A stretch of DNA of 64,000 bases, taken from JBDHTQ01 sp039808765. Its GTDB lineage: Bacteria; Pseudomonadota; Alphaproteobacteria; UBA2400. Below are positions 41,587 to 50,103 of this stretch, piece by piece. How positions within the stretch are numbered: position 1 is the stretch's first letter; each line of letters begins with the position of its first letter. Under the pieces are notes generated by a model that worked only from the letters and a program-made list of their open reading frames with translations, was not told the origin of the DNA and searched no databases. The position numbers and the translations under genes are program-made. The DNA lies in the NCBI GenBank assembly GCA_039808765.1, contig JBDHTQ010000001.1:255726-319725 (forward strand), written 5' to 3'.

Positions 41587-42795
41587 TTATTCGTGCCGAA
41601 GTGCATCAATCGGGTTGAGTGAAGCCGCTCGACGCGCCGGAAAAAAGCCAAAAAAGACACCGATTAAAACCGAAATTGCAAATGCCAATAGATTGATTTG
41701 CACATTAAAAATAAAAGGAACTTCCATCAGAATTGCAAGTCCCCATGATGCTGCAGCTGCTAACAAAATCCCGCAAATTCCCCCTAATGCAGAAAGCACA
41801 ATAGCTTCAATTAAAAATTGTAGCAGCACCTCATGTTCTAATGCGCCAATTGCCAAGCGTGTGCCGATCTCTTTGGTTCGCTCGGTGACAGAAACCAACA
41901 TAATATTCATGATTCCAATGCCGCCCACTAACAGGCTTACCGCTGCTACAGCACTTAAAAGCATGGTTAAAATTTTAGTTGTACCAGACATTGTTTCGGC
42001 AATTTGTTTGGTATCCATCAGGTTGAAATTATCATCCTCAGTGGAATCAAGGTGGCGTCTTTCTCGCATTAAGGCAGATATTTGCTGAATAAGTGATGCG
42101 CTGTCTGTCCCCGTTTTTCCGGAAATCATGATGTTACGAATATCGCGTGTTCCACTTAATCGCCGCTGAACAGCCTTGATCGGCATCAGAATGATGTCGT
42201 CTTGGTCATTGCCCATTGTTGATTGACCTTTAGATTTTAAAACGCCGATTACATTACAGTTGAACTGTTTTATACGAATGGATTCGCCGATAGGTGTGAG
42301 GTTACCGAACAGATTTTTGCGCACAGTCTCACCGATAACACAGACAGCTCGGCCCGAGCGTTCGTCTTGTTCGGAAAATTTGTCACCTTCTTTTAATGTC
42401 CAACTATTGGTTGTAAAATATTCATTGGTGGTGCCGATAATGCTGGTTGACCAATTTTGGGTGTTATATATTACGGTTACGTTGGCGCTTTGTACGGGGG
42501 AAATTGCTTCAATTCCTGAAATTTGTGAACGAATTGCCTCAAGATCAGCGCGTTTAAAATTCGGTGCGCCCGCTGTATCGCGTCCCGGTCCCAAGCGTTG
42601 GCCAGGTCGCAAAATCATCAGGTTACTGCCGAGACTCGAAATTTGATCGGAAACTGCTTGCGTGGCTCCATTGCCCAGAGTCACCATCGTGATAACAGCA
42701 GCAACACCAATCACAACACCAAGGGTTGTTAAAATAGAGCGCAGTAAGTTACGTCTGATTTGGCGCACTGCAAGCATGATAATGCTTCCAATCAT
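41587..42795 (-). CDS. macB: MacB-type ABC transporter permease
   Basis: This is the membrane subunit of a tripartite efflux transporter. It has 402 residues. The N-terminal TM (about 17-42) and MLAVRQIRRNLLRSILTTLG fit MacB. A periplasmic domain of about 230 residues (LGSNLMILRPGQRLGPGRD) and three C-terminal TMs (about 280-390) complete the fold. The C-terminal KEIGTRLAIGALEHEVLLQF and FPARRAASLNPIDALRHE are typical. In Escherichia coli the ATPase and permease are one polypeptide; here they are separate and overlap by four bases. Function in export of antibiotics or other small molecules is inferred from the family. Confidence 0.9.
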   Translation of the reverse strand: MIGSIIMLAVRQIRRNLLRSILTTLGVVIGVAAVITMVTLGNGATQAVSDQISSLGSNLMILRPGQRLGPGRDTAGAPNFKRADLEAIRSQISGIEAISPVQSANVTVIYNTQNWSTSIIGTTNEYFTTNSWTLKEGDKFSEQDERSGRAVCVIGETVRKNLFGNLTPIGESIRIKQFNCNVIGVLKSKGQSTMGNDQDDIILMPIKAVQRRLSGTRDIRNIMISGKTGTDSASLIQQISALMRERRHLDSTEDDNFNLMDTKQIAETMSGTTKILTMLLSAVAAVSLLVGGIGIMNIMLVSVTERTKEIGTRLAIGALEHEVLLQFLIEAIVLSALGGICGILLAAAASWGLAILMEVPFIFNVQINLLAFAISVLIGVFFGFFPARRAASLNPIDALRHE

Positions 42796-43532
42796 AAGCT
42801 GCTCACTTTGTTATCAAATTGAGATACATTTACATCTCTTGCAATGTTACCATCTACAAATGTGATGATCCGTGATGCATACGCGGCCATATCAGGCTCA
42901 TGGGTGACCATGACAATGGTGATGCCACGTTCACGATTGAGTGATTGTAAAAGAGTCATAATTTCCACGCTTCTTTGACTGTCTAGATTTCCTGTTGGCT
43001 CATCGGCAAGCAAGAGAAAAGGATTCGTTACAAGAGCGCGTGCAATTGCAACACGTTGTTGTTGACCCCCTGATAGTTCTGCCGGTGAATGGTGCTCCCA
43101 ACCGTCAAGGCCGACCAGATTGAGAGCTTGTTGTGCCAACTGACGGCGCTCTTTAACTTTTCCTCCACGATAGAGTAGGGGCAATTCAACATTTTCCAAT
43201 GCGGTTGTGCGAGGCAACAAATTGAATCCTTGAAAAACAAATCCGAGATAATAACGCCTAAGCAGTGCACGTTCATTGCGGTCAAGCTTTTCAACAGCAA
43301 CATTTTGAAAAAGGTATTGGCCGCTGGTTGGAATATCAAGACATCCGATAATATTCATGATTGATGATTTACCGGATCCGCTTGGCCCCATAATAGCGAC
43401 AAACTCGCCACGCTGAATGGAACAAGATACACCGTGCAAAGCTTGAAATTGAGCACCACCCAGCCCATACGTTTTGGTGATGCAATCAAGCTTGATGAGC
43501 ACGTCTTGTTGATGAGGTTGTGGCGACAACAT
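42792..43532 (-). CDS. MacB-type ABC transporter ATPase
   Basis: This is the ATP-binding subunit of the adjacent efflux transporter. It has 246 residues, with Walker A GPSGSGKSSI, Q-loop VFQGFNLLP, signature LSGGQQQRVAIARAL, Walker B LLLADEPTGNLD and H-loop VTHEP. Alone it would also resemble LolD, but the permease and the MacA-like adaptor next to it point to MacAB. It starts two bases after the MacA-like stop. Confidence 0.92.
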   Translation of the reverse strand: MLSPQPHQQDVLIKLDCITKTYGLGGAQFQALHGVSCSIQRGEFVAIMGPSGSGKSSIMNIIGCLDIPTSGQYLFQNVAVEKLDRNERALLRRYYLGFVFQGFNLLPRTTALENVELPLLYRGGKVKERRQLAQQALNLVGLDGWEHHSPAELSGGQQQRVAIARALVTNPFLLLADEPTGNLDSQRSVEIMTLLQSLNRERGITIVMVTHEPDMAAYASRIITFVDGNIARDVNVSQFDNKVSSL

Positions 43533-43534
43533 TT

Positions 43535-44848
43535 TTACTTATCCGACGATGAATTTGTACCAGTTGAACTGCTGATAATCACGGCTTGACCTTCACTTAA
43601 GTTATCACTTTCAACTTCGGTTTGTGTGCCGTCTGTTGCTCCCTTCTTGACGGTTATGGCAACGGGCATTTGATCTTTCAAAATGTAAATTGTTTTGATT
43701 GATTCATCGCGATCGCTTTTTGTTTGTGCTGTGGCGCGACTACTGCGAAACATATTTCGTGGTGGATGGGGTAAAAGTGATGATAAAACACTGGAATTTT
43801 TGTTGCTTGAATCAGAATTGATTTCTTCGGGCGGTGAAAAACGCAGGGCTGTATTGGGAATAAGCAGAACGTTATTTTTTAGCTCAGTATTAATCGTTGC
43901 ATTTGCTGTCATACCTGGGCGCAGGGATAGATCGGGATTATCAACGCTTAAAATACCTTCATAGGTAACAACGTTGTCGGTGATGGTCGATCCATAACTG
44001 ACACGTGTGAGCGCGGCCTGGTAAGTTCGACCCGGCCAGGCATCAACAGTAAATGTTGCATTCTGACCATTTTTTACTTGGCCAACATCGGCTTCATCTA
44101 TATCAACGTGCAATTCCATTTTTGACAGGTCTTCGGCAATCGTGAACAGCGTGGGTGCCGAGAGTGACGCCGCAACGGTTTGCCCCGGTTCAATCGTACG
44201 TGTCAGGATGACGCCGTCAATTGGTGAGCGAATGGTGGCCTTTTCTAAATTTGTTTGATCAGAGTTCAATGCTGCTTCGGCTTGAGAAACAGCAGCTTGT
44301 GCGGAGGTTTTATCGGCCATAGCCCGGGCATAAGCAGCTTGAGCACTATCCATATCACTTTTTGCGGGTAAGCGATTATTGGACATCTTTGCAAGTGATT
44401 TTAGACGATCAAGTGTTGTCGTGGTTTCTTTCAAGGTTGCTTCAGCTTGAGCGATAAAAGCGCGCGCAGCTTCAAGCGCTGCACTTGAATTAACAATGCT
44501 GTCATTAAGCTTGGAAGGATCAAGTTGGGCCAAAACATCACCTTTTTTAACGTGATCGTTAATGTCAACGTTGACAGTAGAAATAATACCCGAAAGTTCG
44601 CTTCCGATTGTTACCACGTTTGTTGGTTCAAGTGTTCCCGAAGCATCTACCGTAACTTTTAAATCACCGCGTGTAACAGTCGTCACCTGATAGTGGATAG
44701 ACTCATCGCTATTATTCCTTTTAAAGGCGTAATAAATACCGGCGATGAGAAGAACACTGATCACCGCAATCAGGCGTAAAGCTTTTTTTCGCGGTTTATG
44801 TTTACGAATGGTTTCCGCAAGATTTTCTTGAGCGTTTGGCATACTCAT
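43535..44848 (-). CDS. macA: Periplasmic adaptor, MacA/HlyD family
   Basis: This membrane-fusion protein links the ABC transporter to the TolC-like channel. At 437 residues it starts at the ATG that overlaps the TolC-like stop (ATGA), after GAGGATCG. One N-terminal TM (about 27-44, ALRLIAVISVLLIAGIYYAF) is followed by the lipoyl motif (GTLEPTNVVTIGSELSGIIS; KKGDVLAQLDPSKLND), a coiled-coil hairpin (about 120-200), and the beta-barrel with GVILTRTIEPGQTVAASLSA. A segment around residues 345-385 (SDSSNKNSSVLSSLLPHP) is low in complexity and unusual for MacA. Confidence 0.92.
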   Translation of the reverse strand: MSMPNAQENLAETIRKHKPRKKALRLIAVISVLLIAGIYYAFKRNNSDESIHYQVTTVTRGDLKVTVDASGTLEPTNVVTIGSELSGIISTVNVDINDHVKKGDVLAQLDPSKLNDSIVNSSAALEAARAFIAQAEATLKETTTTLDRLKSLAKMSNNRLPAKSDMDSAQAAYARAMADKTSAQAAVSQAEAALNSDQTNLEKATIRSPIDGVILTRTIEPGQTVAASLSAPTLFTIAEDLSKMELHVDIDEADVGQVKNGQNATFTVDAWPGRTYQAALTRVSYGSTITDNVVTYEGILSVDNPDLSLRPGMTANATINTELKNNVLLIPNTALRFSPPEEINSDSSNKNSSVLSSLLPHPPRNMFRSSRATAQTKSDRDESIKTIYILKDQMPVAITVKKGATDGTQTEVESDNLSEGQAVIISSSTGTNSSSDK

Positions 44849-46269
44849 TGTTTTCGATCCTCTTCGTTTTTCCATCCTCCTCCCAGCGCTTGATAAAGCG
44901 TGACAAGAGCAAGAAATTTATTGGTTTGCCATTGGCTGTTGACGTTTTCGGCACTGAGCTGACTGCGCTGCGTTTCGAGTACTGTTTGGTAGTCAATCAG
45001 GCCGGAGCGATATTGTACTTGAGCCAGTTGAGCAGCGAGATGTGCGCTTTTAACTTCATTTTGAATATGTTTTTCTTGTTCTTGTAATTTAACGATCGTG
45101 ACCAAGGAATTTTCAACTTCTTCAAGTGCGGAAAGTATTTTTGATTGATAGGTATAAAAGGCTTGCTCTTCTTGAGCAGACGAAATTGCTAATTGTTGGC
45201 GTAGGCGTCCCGCATCAAAAAGGGTGGCAGACAAAGACGCCAATATTCCTTTGCTGATTGTGGCACCAGAAAAAAGATCAAGTAATTTGCCAGAATCCAA
45301 GCCGATATTTCCGCTGAGTGTGAGACTGGGAAAAAGCTGCGCGCGCGATTCATTTTTTCGCGCTATTGCGGCTTGCAGGTTGTTTTCAGCCATTCGAATG
45401 TCGGGGCGTTGACGAAGTGTTTCCGCTGGGATGGATTTAAGTTTGAAGGCGGGAAAATCCGTTGGAGTGACTGCAACACGTGTAATCTTTTCTTCTTCCG
45501 GTGTGTGTCCGGTGAGAACCGCTAAATGATGGCGTGTATTCTCAAGGGTTGTTTGAAGTTGAACAATAGATGATTCCGATTGAGCGAGCACAGTTTTTGC
45601 CTGCTCTAATTCAAGGGTATTTTTAACCCCAACTTTGACTTGCCATTCAATCAGTTGACATGTATTTTTTTGGCTGTCGCGCGTGTCTTGGGCAATTTTC
45701 AGCTGAACGAGTTGTCCCTGCAGGTTGAAATATGTTTGCGCTGTTTCTGCCAACAGGGCCGTTTGCACAACATAGAGGTTATTCAGTGCTGCTTTGCGAT
45801 CTGCTTGTGCGGCTTCATATGCGCTGCTGTTTTGACCAAATAAATCGGCCAGCCAGCTCACTTGCAACCCTGCATTATAGCTGTCTTGACTCTGCCCTGA
45901 TGTGCCGCTTGATCCTGCCGAGGCTGAACTCGTAATAGTTGGCCATAATGCGGATCGGCTGACTTTTTCTTGAGCGATTACCGCATTGAGATTGGCTTGG
46001 GCATCCTTGAGGTTGGGATTGTTTTTGAGTGTATCAACAATTAGTTTTGACAGGGTTGGGTCATTAAAGTTCAGCCACCATTCGCTTAAGTCTTGCGAAG
46101 TGTTTGTGCCGGAAATGTCAGGATAAATGCTAAATTTTTCCGGTATATTTGTTACAGCATGCTCATTTTGTTTAAAGTTTGCGCATGCAGTGATAAGCAA
46201 AACATAAAAACACAGGATGAATGTGTTGATCGCGTGTTTTTTCTTTGTGAAAAAATAACTCTTAGACAT
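44845..46269 (-). CDS. TolC/NodT-family outer-membrane efflux lipoprotein
   Basis: This is the outer-membrane channel of the same tripartite pump. It has 474 residues. A lipobox (LLITAC, Cys at about 29) follows a signal peptide. Then come two OEP repeats (QDLSEWWLNFNDPTLSKLIV; later ETLRQRPDIRMAENNLQAAI) with long helices. RPDIRMAENNL is the usual marker. The gene heads the four-gene operon TolC-like, MacA-like, ATPase, permease, joined by overlaps or 2-base gaps. It is divergent from the Deg protease gene. Confidence 0.92.
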   Translation of the reverse strand: MSKSYFFTKKKHAINTFILCFYVLLITACANFKQNEHAVTNIPEKFSIYPDISGTNTSQDLSEWWLNFNDPTLSKLIVDTLKNNPNLKDAQANLNAVIAQEKVSRSALWPTITSSASAGSSGTSGQSQDSYNAGLQVSWLADLFGQNSSAYEAAQADRKAALNNLYVVQTALLAETAQTYFNLQGQLVQLKIAQDTRDSQKNTCQLIEWQVKVGVKNTLELEQAKTVLAQSESSIVQLQTTLENTRHHLAVLTGHTPEEEKITRVAVTPTDFPAFKLKSIPAETLRQRPDIRMAENNLQAAIARKNESRAQLFPSLTLSGNIGLDSGKLLDLFSGATISKGILASLSATLFDAGRLRQQLAISSAQEEQAFYTYQSKILSALEEVENSLVTIVKLQEQEKHIQNEVKSAHLAAQLAQVQYRSGLIDYQTVLETQRSQLSAENVNSQWQTNKFLALVTLYQALGGGWKNEEDRKQ

Positions 46270-46321
46270 TCCGTCATGCTAATGATTGTTGTGGGCATTA
46301 CAAGCCTTATGGACTGGGGTG

Positions 46322-46364
46322 TACTGTCGCATTCTTGTTTCCACTTCCTGCGCATACTGTCGCA
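46322..46364. promoter_or_regulatory. Direct repeat TACTGTCGCA in the divergent promoter region
   Basis: The 10-base sequence TACTGTCGCA occurs at 46322-46331 and 46355-46364, 33 bases apart (about three helical turns), between the efflux operon and the Deg protease gene. Two same-face sites of this kind fit a regulator binding site. The regulator is not identified. Confidence 0.4.
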
Positions 46365-46443
46365 GTGATTTTTTTCTTACGGCTCTCCTCTTGCCAAATG
46401 GATATAAAAAGCAATAATTTTTCTGTGTTAATAAGGTGTTGCG

Positions 46444-47865
46444 ATGTGTAGATACAAACGACTTTTTTTGATTTTTTTTGCTTTCTTTGTCGGGGGCGGA
46501 TTTTTTTCGACATCCGTTTATGCGCAGGATGTTGTGGCGCCACAAACGAAGTCGCAAATCATGCTGAGCTTTTCTCCAATTGTGAAACAGGTAGCTCCTG
46601 CAGTTGTCAATATTTACACCTCACGCGTGGTGAATAGTCGTTTGGCACCGTTCATGGATGATCAAGTCTTTTCATTGCTGTTTGGAGGGCAGGGGTTATC
46701 GCGTCAACGCGTGGAAAATTCTCTCGGTTCCGGTGTCATTGTCTCTAAGGAAGGTTTGGTCATTACTAATCGACATGTGATTGAAGATGCGCAAGAGATC
46801 CGTGTTATTCTTCACGATCGCAGTGAATATCCCGCACAGATCATCTCAATTGATGAGCGAACAGACCTTGCGATCCTCAAAATTAAAGCACCGGATCGCC
46901 ATCAGGACTTTCCTGTGTTGGCTGTGGGTGATTCTGACTCTCTTGAAGTGGGTGATTTGGTTTTGGCTATCGGTAATCCTTTCGGTGTAGGGCAAACAGT
47001 AACGAGTGGAATTGTTTCTGCAACGGCGCGTACCGCCGAGGGGATTAATGATTACGGTTACTTTATACAAACAGATGCTGCTATTAATCCGGGAAACTCT
47101 GGTGGTGCGCTTGTAAACATGAGTGGACAGCTTATCGGAATAAACACCGCGATCTATTCTCAGTCGGGGGGATCATTGGGGATTGGATTTGCTATTCCAG
47201 CAAATCTGGTGCGCAGTGTAATCGATGCAGGGTTATCAGGTAAGCGATTGATTCGCCCTTGGCTTGGTGCGGGTGTGCAAACTCTAACCAGTGAGCTTGC
47301 GCAGTCACTGGGAATGGATCGCCCTATGGGAGTGTTGGTCAAATCCCTTCATGACGTAAGCCCACTGCGTGAAGCAGGGCTTGTTGTCGGTGATGTTATT
47401 CTGACCATCAATAACAAGCCTGTTGATAACCCCGAAGCATTGCAATTTAGGATGGGTACACTTTCAATAGGTCAAACAGCGCGTATTACCTATACGCATC
47501 AAAAGAAAATGCTTGAAACGACATTTAATCTCATTGCTCCACCCGAGGTACCTGCACGCGATACCTTTTCACTGGATCGCGCGAGCGTGTTGTCCGGTAT
47601 AACGGTAGCGAACCTTTCGCCTGCGGTCGCAGAGGAGATCGGTTTTTATGGTGCGCTAAATGAAGGCGTGATTGTTATGGCTGTTAAGGCAGGTAGCGCG
47701 GCAGATTCTATGGGATTAAAGGCTGGCGATGTTGTGATTGCCATCAACCGTGAAATGATCGCTTCTGTTCAGGAGTTTAAAACGGTTATGCAGAGTATTT
47801 CACGTGCCATGCTAATTAAAGTATTAAGAAACGGCCAAATTATCTCAGCCGTGATTAGGCGTTAA
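46444..47865 (+). CDS. DegP/DegQ/DegS-type (Do-like) periplasmic serine protease
   Basis: The protein degrades or refolds damaged periplasmic proteins. It has 473 residues, with a signal peptide (cleavage after SVYA, about residue 27) and a trypsin-like domain with the full triad: His111 (NRHVI), Asp141 (RTDLAIL) and Ser219 (NPGNSGGAL). Two PDZ domains follow (about 270-365: LVKSLHDVSPLREAGLVVG; about 375-470). Two PDZ domains place it with DegP/DegQ. It is divergent from an efflux operon, in a region with a direct repeat, which fits an envelope-stress response. Confidence 0.93.
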   Translation: MCRYKRLFLIFFAFFVGGGFFSTSVYAQDVVAPQTKSQIMLSFSPIVKQVAPAVVNIYTSRVVNSRLAPFMDDQVFSLLFGGQGLSRQRVENSLGSGVIVSKEGLVITNRHVIEDAQEIRVILHDRSEYPAQIISIDERTDLAILKIKAPDRHQDFPVLAVGDSDSLEVGDLVLAIGNPFGVGQTVTSGIVSATARTAEGINDYGYFIQTDAAINPGNSGGALVNMSGQLIGINTAIYSQSGGSLGIGFAIPANLVRSVIDAGLSGKRLIRPWLGAGVQTLTSELAQSLGMDRPMGVLVKSLHDVSPLREAGLVVGDVILTINNKPVDNPEALQFRMGTLSIGQTARITYTHQKKMLETTFNLIAPPEVPARDTFSLDRASVLSGITVANLSPAVAEEIGFYGALNEGVIVMAVKAGSAADSMGLKAGDVVIAINREMIASVQEFKTVMQSISRAMLIKVLRNGQIISAVIRR

Positions 47866-47979
47866 TTTAGATAATTTGCGTAATCGTCGGAAAAATTATT
47901 TTTCGCGTAATTTTATTGAAACGACGGGGCGAATATGGCACAAAGGGGCCTTATATAAAATAATTTTTTACGGTTAAGT

Positions 47980-48765
47980 ATGTTAAACAGACCTCCGCAT
48001 CTTTTGGGACCAGATACTCCCCATGTTGTTTCCGCCATTGTTATATCTGGCGAAGGTAGTGCTTCTGATCAGACGGATTTAATAGGACGCATTCTGTTGG
48101 CGAAGCGTGCGCAAAGCGTTGACCTATTGCCGGGACAATGGTGTTTCCCGTCTGGTCATCGCAAAAATGGTGAGACCCCCTCTGCTGCGCTCAAGCGTGA
48201 AATATTAGAGGAGCTTGGGATTGAAGTGAACATTACTCAATCTCCTATCGTCGAGGCTTTTTCAATCGTTCGTCAAACTGATCATGAGGGAAGAGTTCGT
48301 TTTCAGCCCTATGCCTTGAGTGTATACATTGTTCGGGATTGGACTGGTATGCCCCATAATAATGAACCGGATAGTTGTGATGGTATTCAGTGGATGGACT
48401 TAGGTAGTGTTGTTGCCTTGAATAATAAGGCAACCGTGATTGATGCAGTTCTTGGTGCTATGATAAGCAAAAAACAACGCTTGCTGTTTGAGCTTGGTCC
48501 AGAAAAAATAGCTGAGTTTATTTCAAGTATAAATGACGAAAAGGATAACGATGTACGCGCTGTTTTTGACGCTTTGAGCGCTTGGGAAGAGGGGGCGCCC
48601 CAATACACACTTGAGGGATGTCTAAGGCTTTTTGATTTTAGCAAGCCGTGTTCACGTCGGTTGTTTCGTCATGCACCTCCCCCCCCCAGATCCTTACGCA
48701 TTGTTCATGATTCTTTCTCACGTTTTGTAATGACGCCGTATCCATCAACAATAAACGTTCGCTAA
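47980..48765 (+). CDS. Nudix hydrolase with C-terminal extension
   Basis: The Nudix box is intact: GHRKNGETPSAALKREILEE with LGIEV (pattern G-x5-E-x7-REUXEEXGU). Family members cleave nucleoside diphosphates linked to another group; the substrate here is not predictable. The domain occupies residues about 15-150. The last 110 residues form an extension not typical of a minimal Nudix enzyme, including LFELGPEKIAEFISSINDEK and a tail with HAPPPPRSLRI and many Arg. No ribosome binding site is evident at the ATG. A TATATAAAAT stretch lies about 20 bases upstream, consistent with a promoter close to the start. Confidence 0.85.
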   Translation: MLNRPPHLLGPDTPHVVSAIVISGEGSASDQTDLIGRILLAKRAQSVDLLPGQWCFPSGHRKNGETPSAALKREILEELGIEVNITQSPIVEAFSIVRQTDHEGRVRFQPYALSVYIVRDWTGMPHNNEPDSCDGIQWMDLGSVVALNNKATVIDAVLGAMISKKQRLLFELGPEKIAEFISSINDEKDNDVRAVFDALSAWEEGAPQYTLEGCLRLFDFSKPCSRRLFRHAPPPPRSLRIVHDSFSRFVMTPYPSTINVR

Positions 48766-48866
48766 AACTTTGGGAAAAGTTTTTTACTAGCGAAATTTGG
48801 TTTTTATCGTATGATCTGAACGTTAGCATGGGTTAACGCTAAAAATACAGGGTAGGTAGTACGCTT

Positions 48867-49898
48867 ATGGCGGAAAACGAATCAGCATCTACGCATAAGA
48901 CCATTGACTTGGATAAAAAAGCGGCTGACGACATTTATCTTGCTGCTGATCCAGCTGCGCATGCGGGTGATCATGACCACTCTGAACTAGCCCATACACA
49001 CCATGCTATCGCACACATGCGTGAGAAAACGCTTATTACAGCTGTTGCTCTGACCAGCGGATTTATGGTGGTCGAGTTTTTAGCTGGATGGTACGCGGGA
49101 TCGCTGGCATTGATGGCCGATGCGTTGCATATGTTGACGGATGGTGCAGCGCTTGGCTTGGCTCTTTTTGCCGTAGTCTGGTCGCGAAAGCATGCTGATG
49201 ATCATCATCATTTTGGTTATGGACGTATGCAGGTGCTGGCAGCTTTTATCAACAGCCTGATTGTGATGGGACTAGCTGCATTGCTTTCTGCACGCGCCGT
49301 GAGACGATTTTGGCATCCGGTTGAAGCGATCGAATTTGACCTGATGTTTTGGGTTGCACTGGTTGGGCTTTTCGTTAATATTGCGATATTCTTTGTGCTT
49401 CATCGGAGTCACGATAAAAATGTAAATATTCGGGCTGCACTTTTGCACGTTTTAGGTGATTTGCTTAGTTCTGTTTGCGTCATCGCTGCCGCTTTAATTA
49501 TGCGTTACACCAACTGGGCACTTGTTGACCCCATTGCAACATTTGTAATTTCAGCCCTTTTGGCGCACAGTGCAAAAAATATATTTTATGAAAGCGGCCA
49601 CATTTTGTTAGAGGGGCGTCCGGTTGGATTCGACCCTGTGAAAGTTGTGGATAAAATTTGTCAGATGATTCCTGAAGTAAAAGAAATTCATCATCTTCAC
49701 GCATGGTCACTTTCGGGGGAGGATGTGCTTTTAACGCTTCATGCAATTGTCTCAGATGATTATATCCACTCTGATGATGAAATTTTAGAGCAGATTAAAA
49801 AAATTCTTACGACCAGTTTTGGGATCATACATAGTACTGTTCAAATTGAGCGAACCAAATGTGCAGACAGTTTTATTCATCATCAGGACGTTAAATGA
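48867..49898 (+). CDS. Cation diffusion facilitator (CDF/ZitB-like) metal exporter
   Basis: CDF proteins export Zn2+ or related ions by proton antiport. The 343-residue protein has a His-rich N-terminus (HAGDHDHSELAHTHHAIAH), six TM segments and a C-terminal regulatory domain. The metal site is recognisable as ALMADALHMLTDGAAL in TM2 and RAALLHVLGDLLSSVCVIAA in TM5, with HADDHHHFGYGRMQV between TM2 and TM3. VKEIHHLHAWSLSGEDVLLT marks the C-terminal domain. The ATG at 48867 follows GGTAGGTA. It sits alone upstream of lon. Confidence 0.95.
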   Translation: MAENESASTHKTIDLDKKAADDIYLAADPAAHAGDHDHSELAHTHHAIAHMREKTLITAVALTSGFMVVEFLAGWYAGSLALMADALHMLTDGAALGLALFAVVWSRKHADDHHHFGYGRMQVLAAFINSLIVMGLAALLSARAVRRFWHPVEAIEFDLMFWVALVGLFVNIAIFFVLHRSHDKNVNIRAALLHVLGDLLSSVCVIAAALIMRYTNWALVDPIATFVISALLAHSAKNIFYESGHILLEGRPVGFDPVKVVDKICQMIPEVKEIHHLHAWSLSGEDVLLTLHAIVSDDYIHSDDEILEQIKKILTTSFGIIHSTVQIERTKCADSFIHHQDVK

Positions 49899-50103
49899 AC
49901 TAAATTGACACGCCCTAAATCTTTTTTTAGCCATATCCATTAAGTCTTTGTTATTTATTAAAAAGCTAATATAGTAGATCTTAGTTCTACCCCTTGTAAT
50001 ATTTGCCTATCAGCACCACTTAATGTCTATTGTCAATTTAACCCGAATAAGTGTTCTTGTTTTCAAGTGTATCCAAGAAGTGACTTATTGAGCGAGGTGT
50101 CCT

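Noticed and set aside
50040..50103. Heat-shock promoter in front of lon
   Set aside because: CTTG-type elements (CTTGTTTTCAAG) are present but no matching -10 of the alternative sigma factor was found at the right distance.
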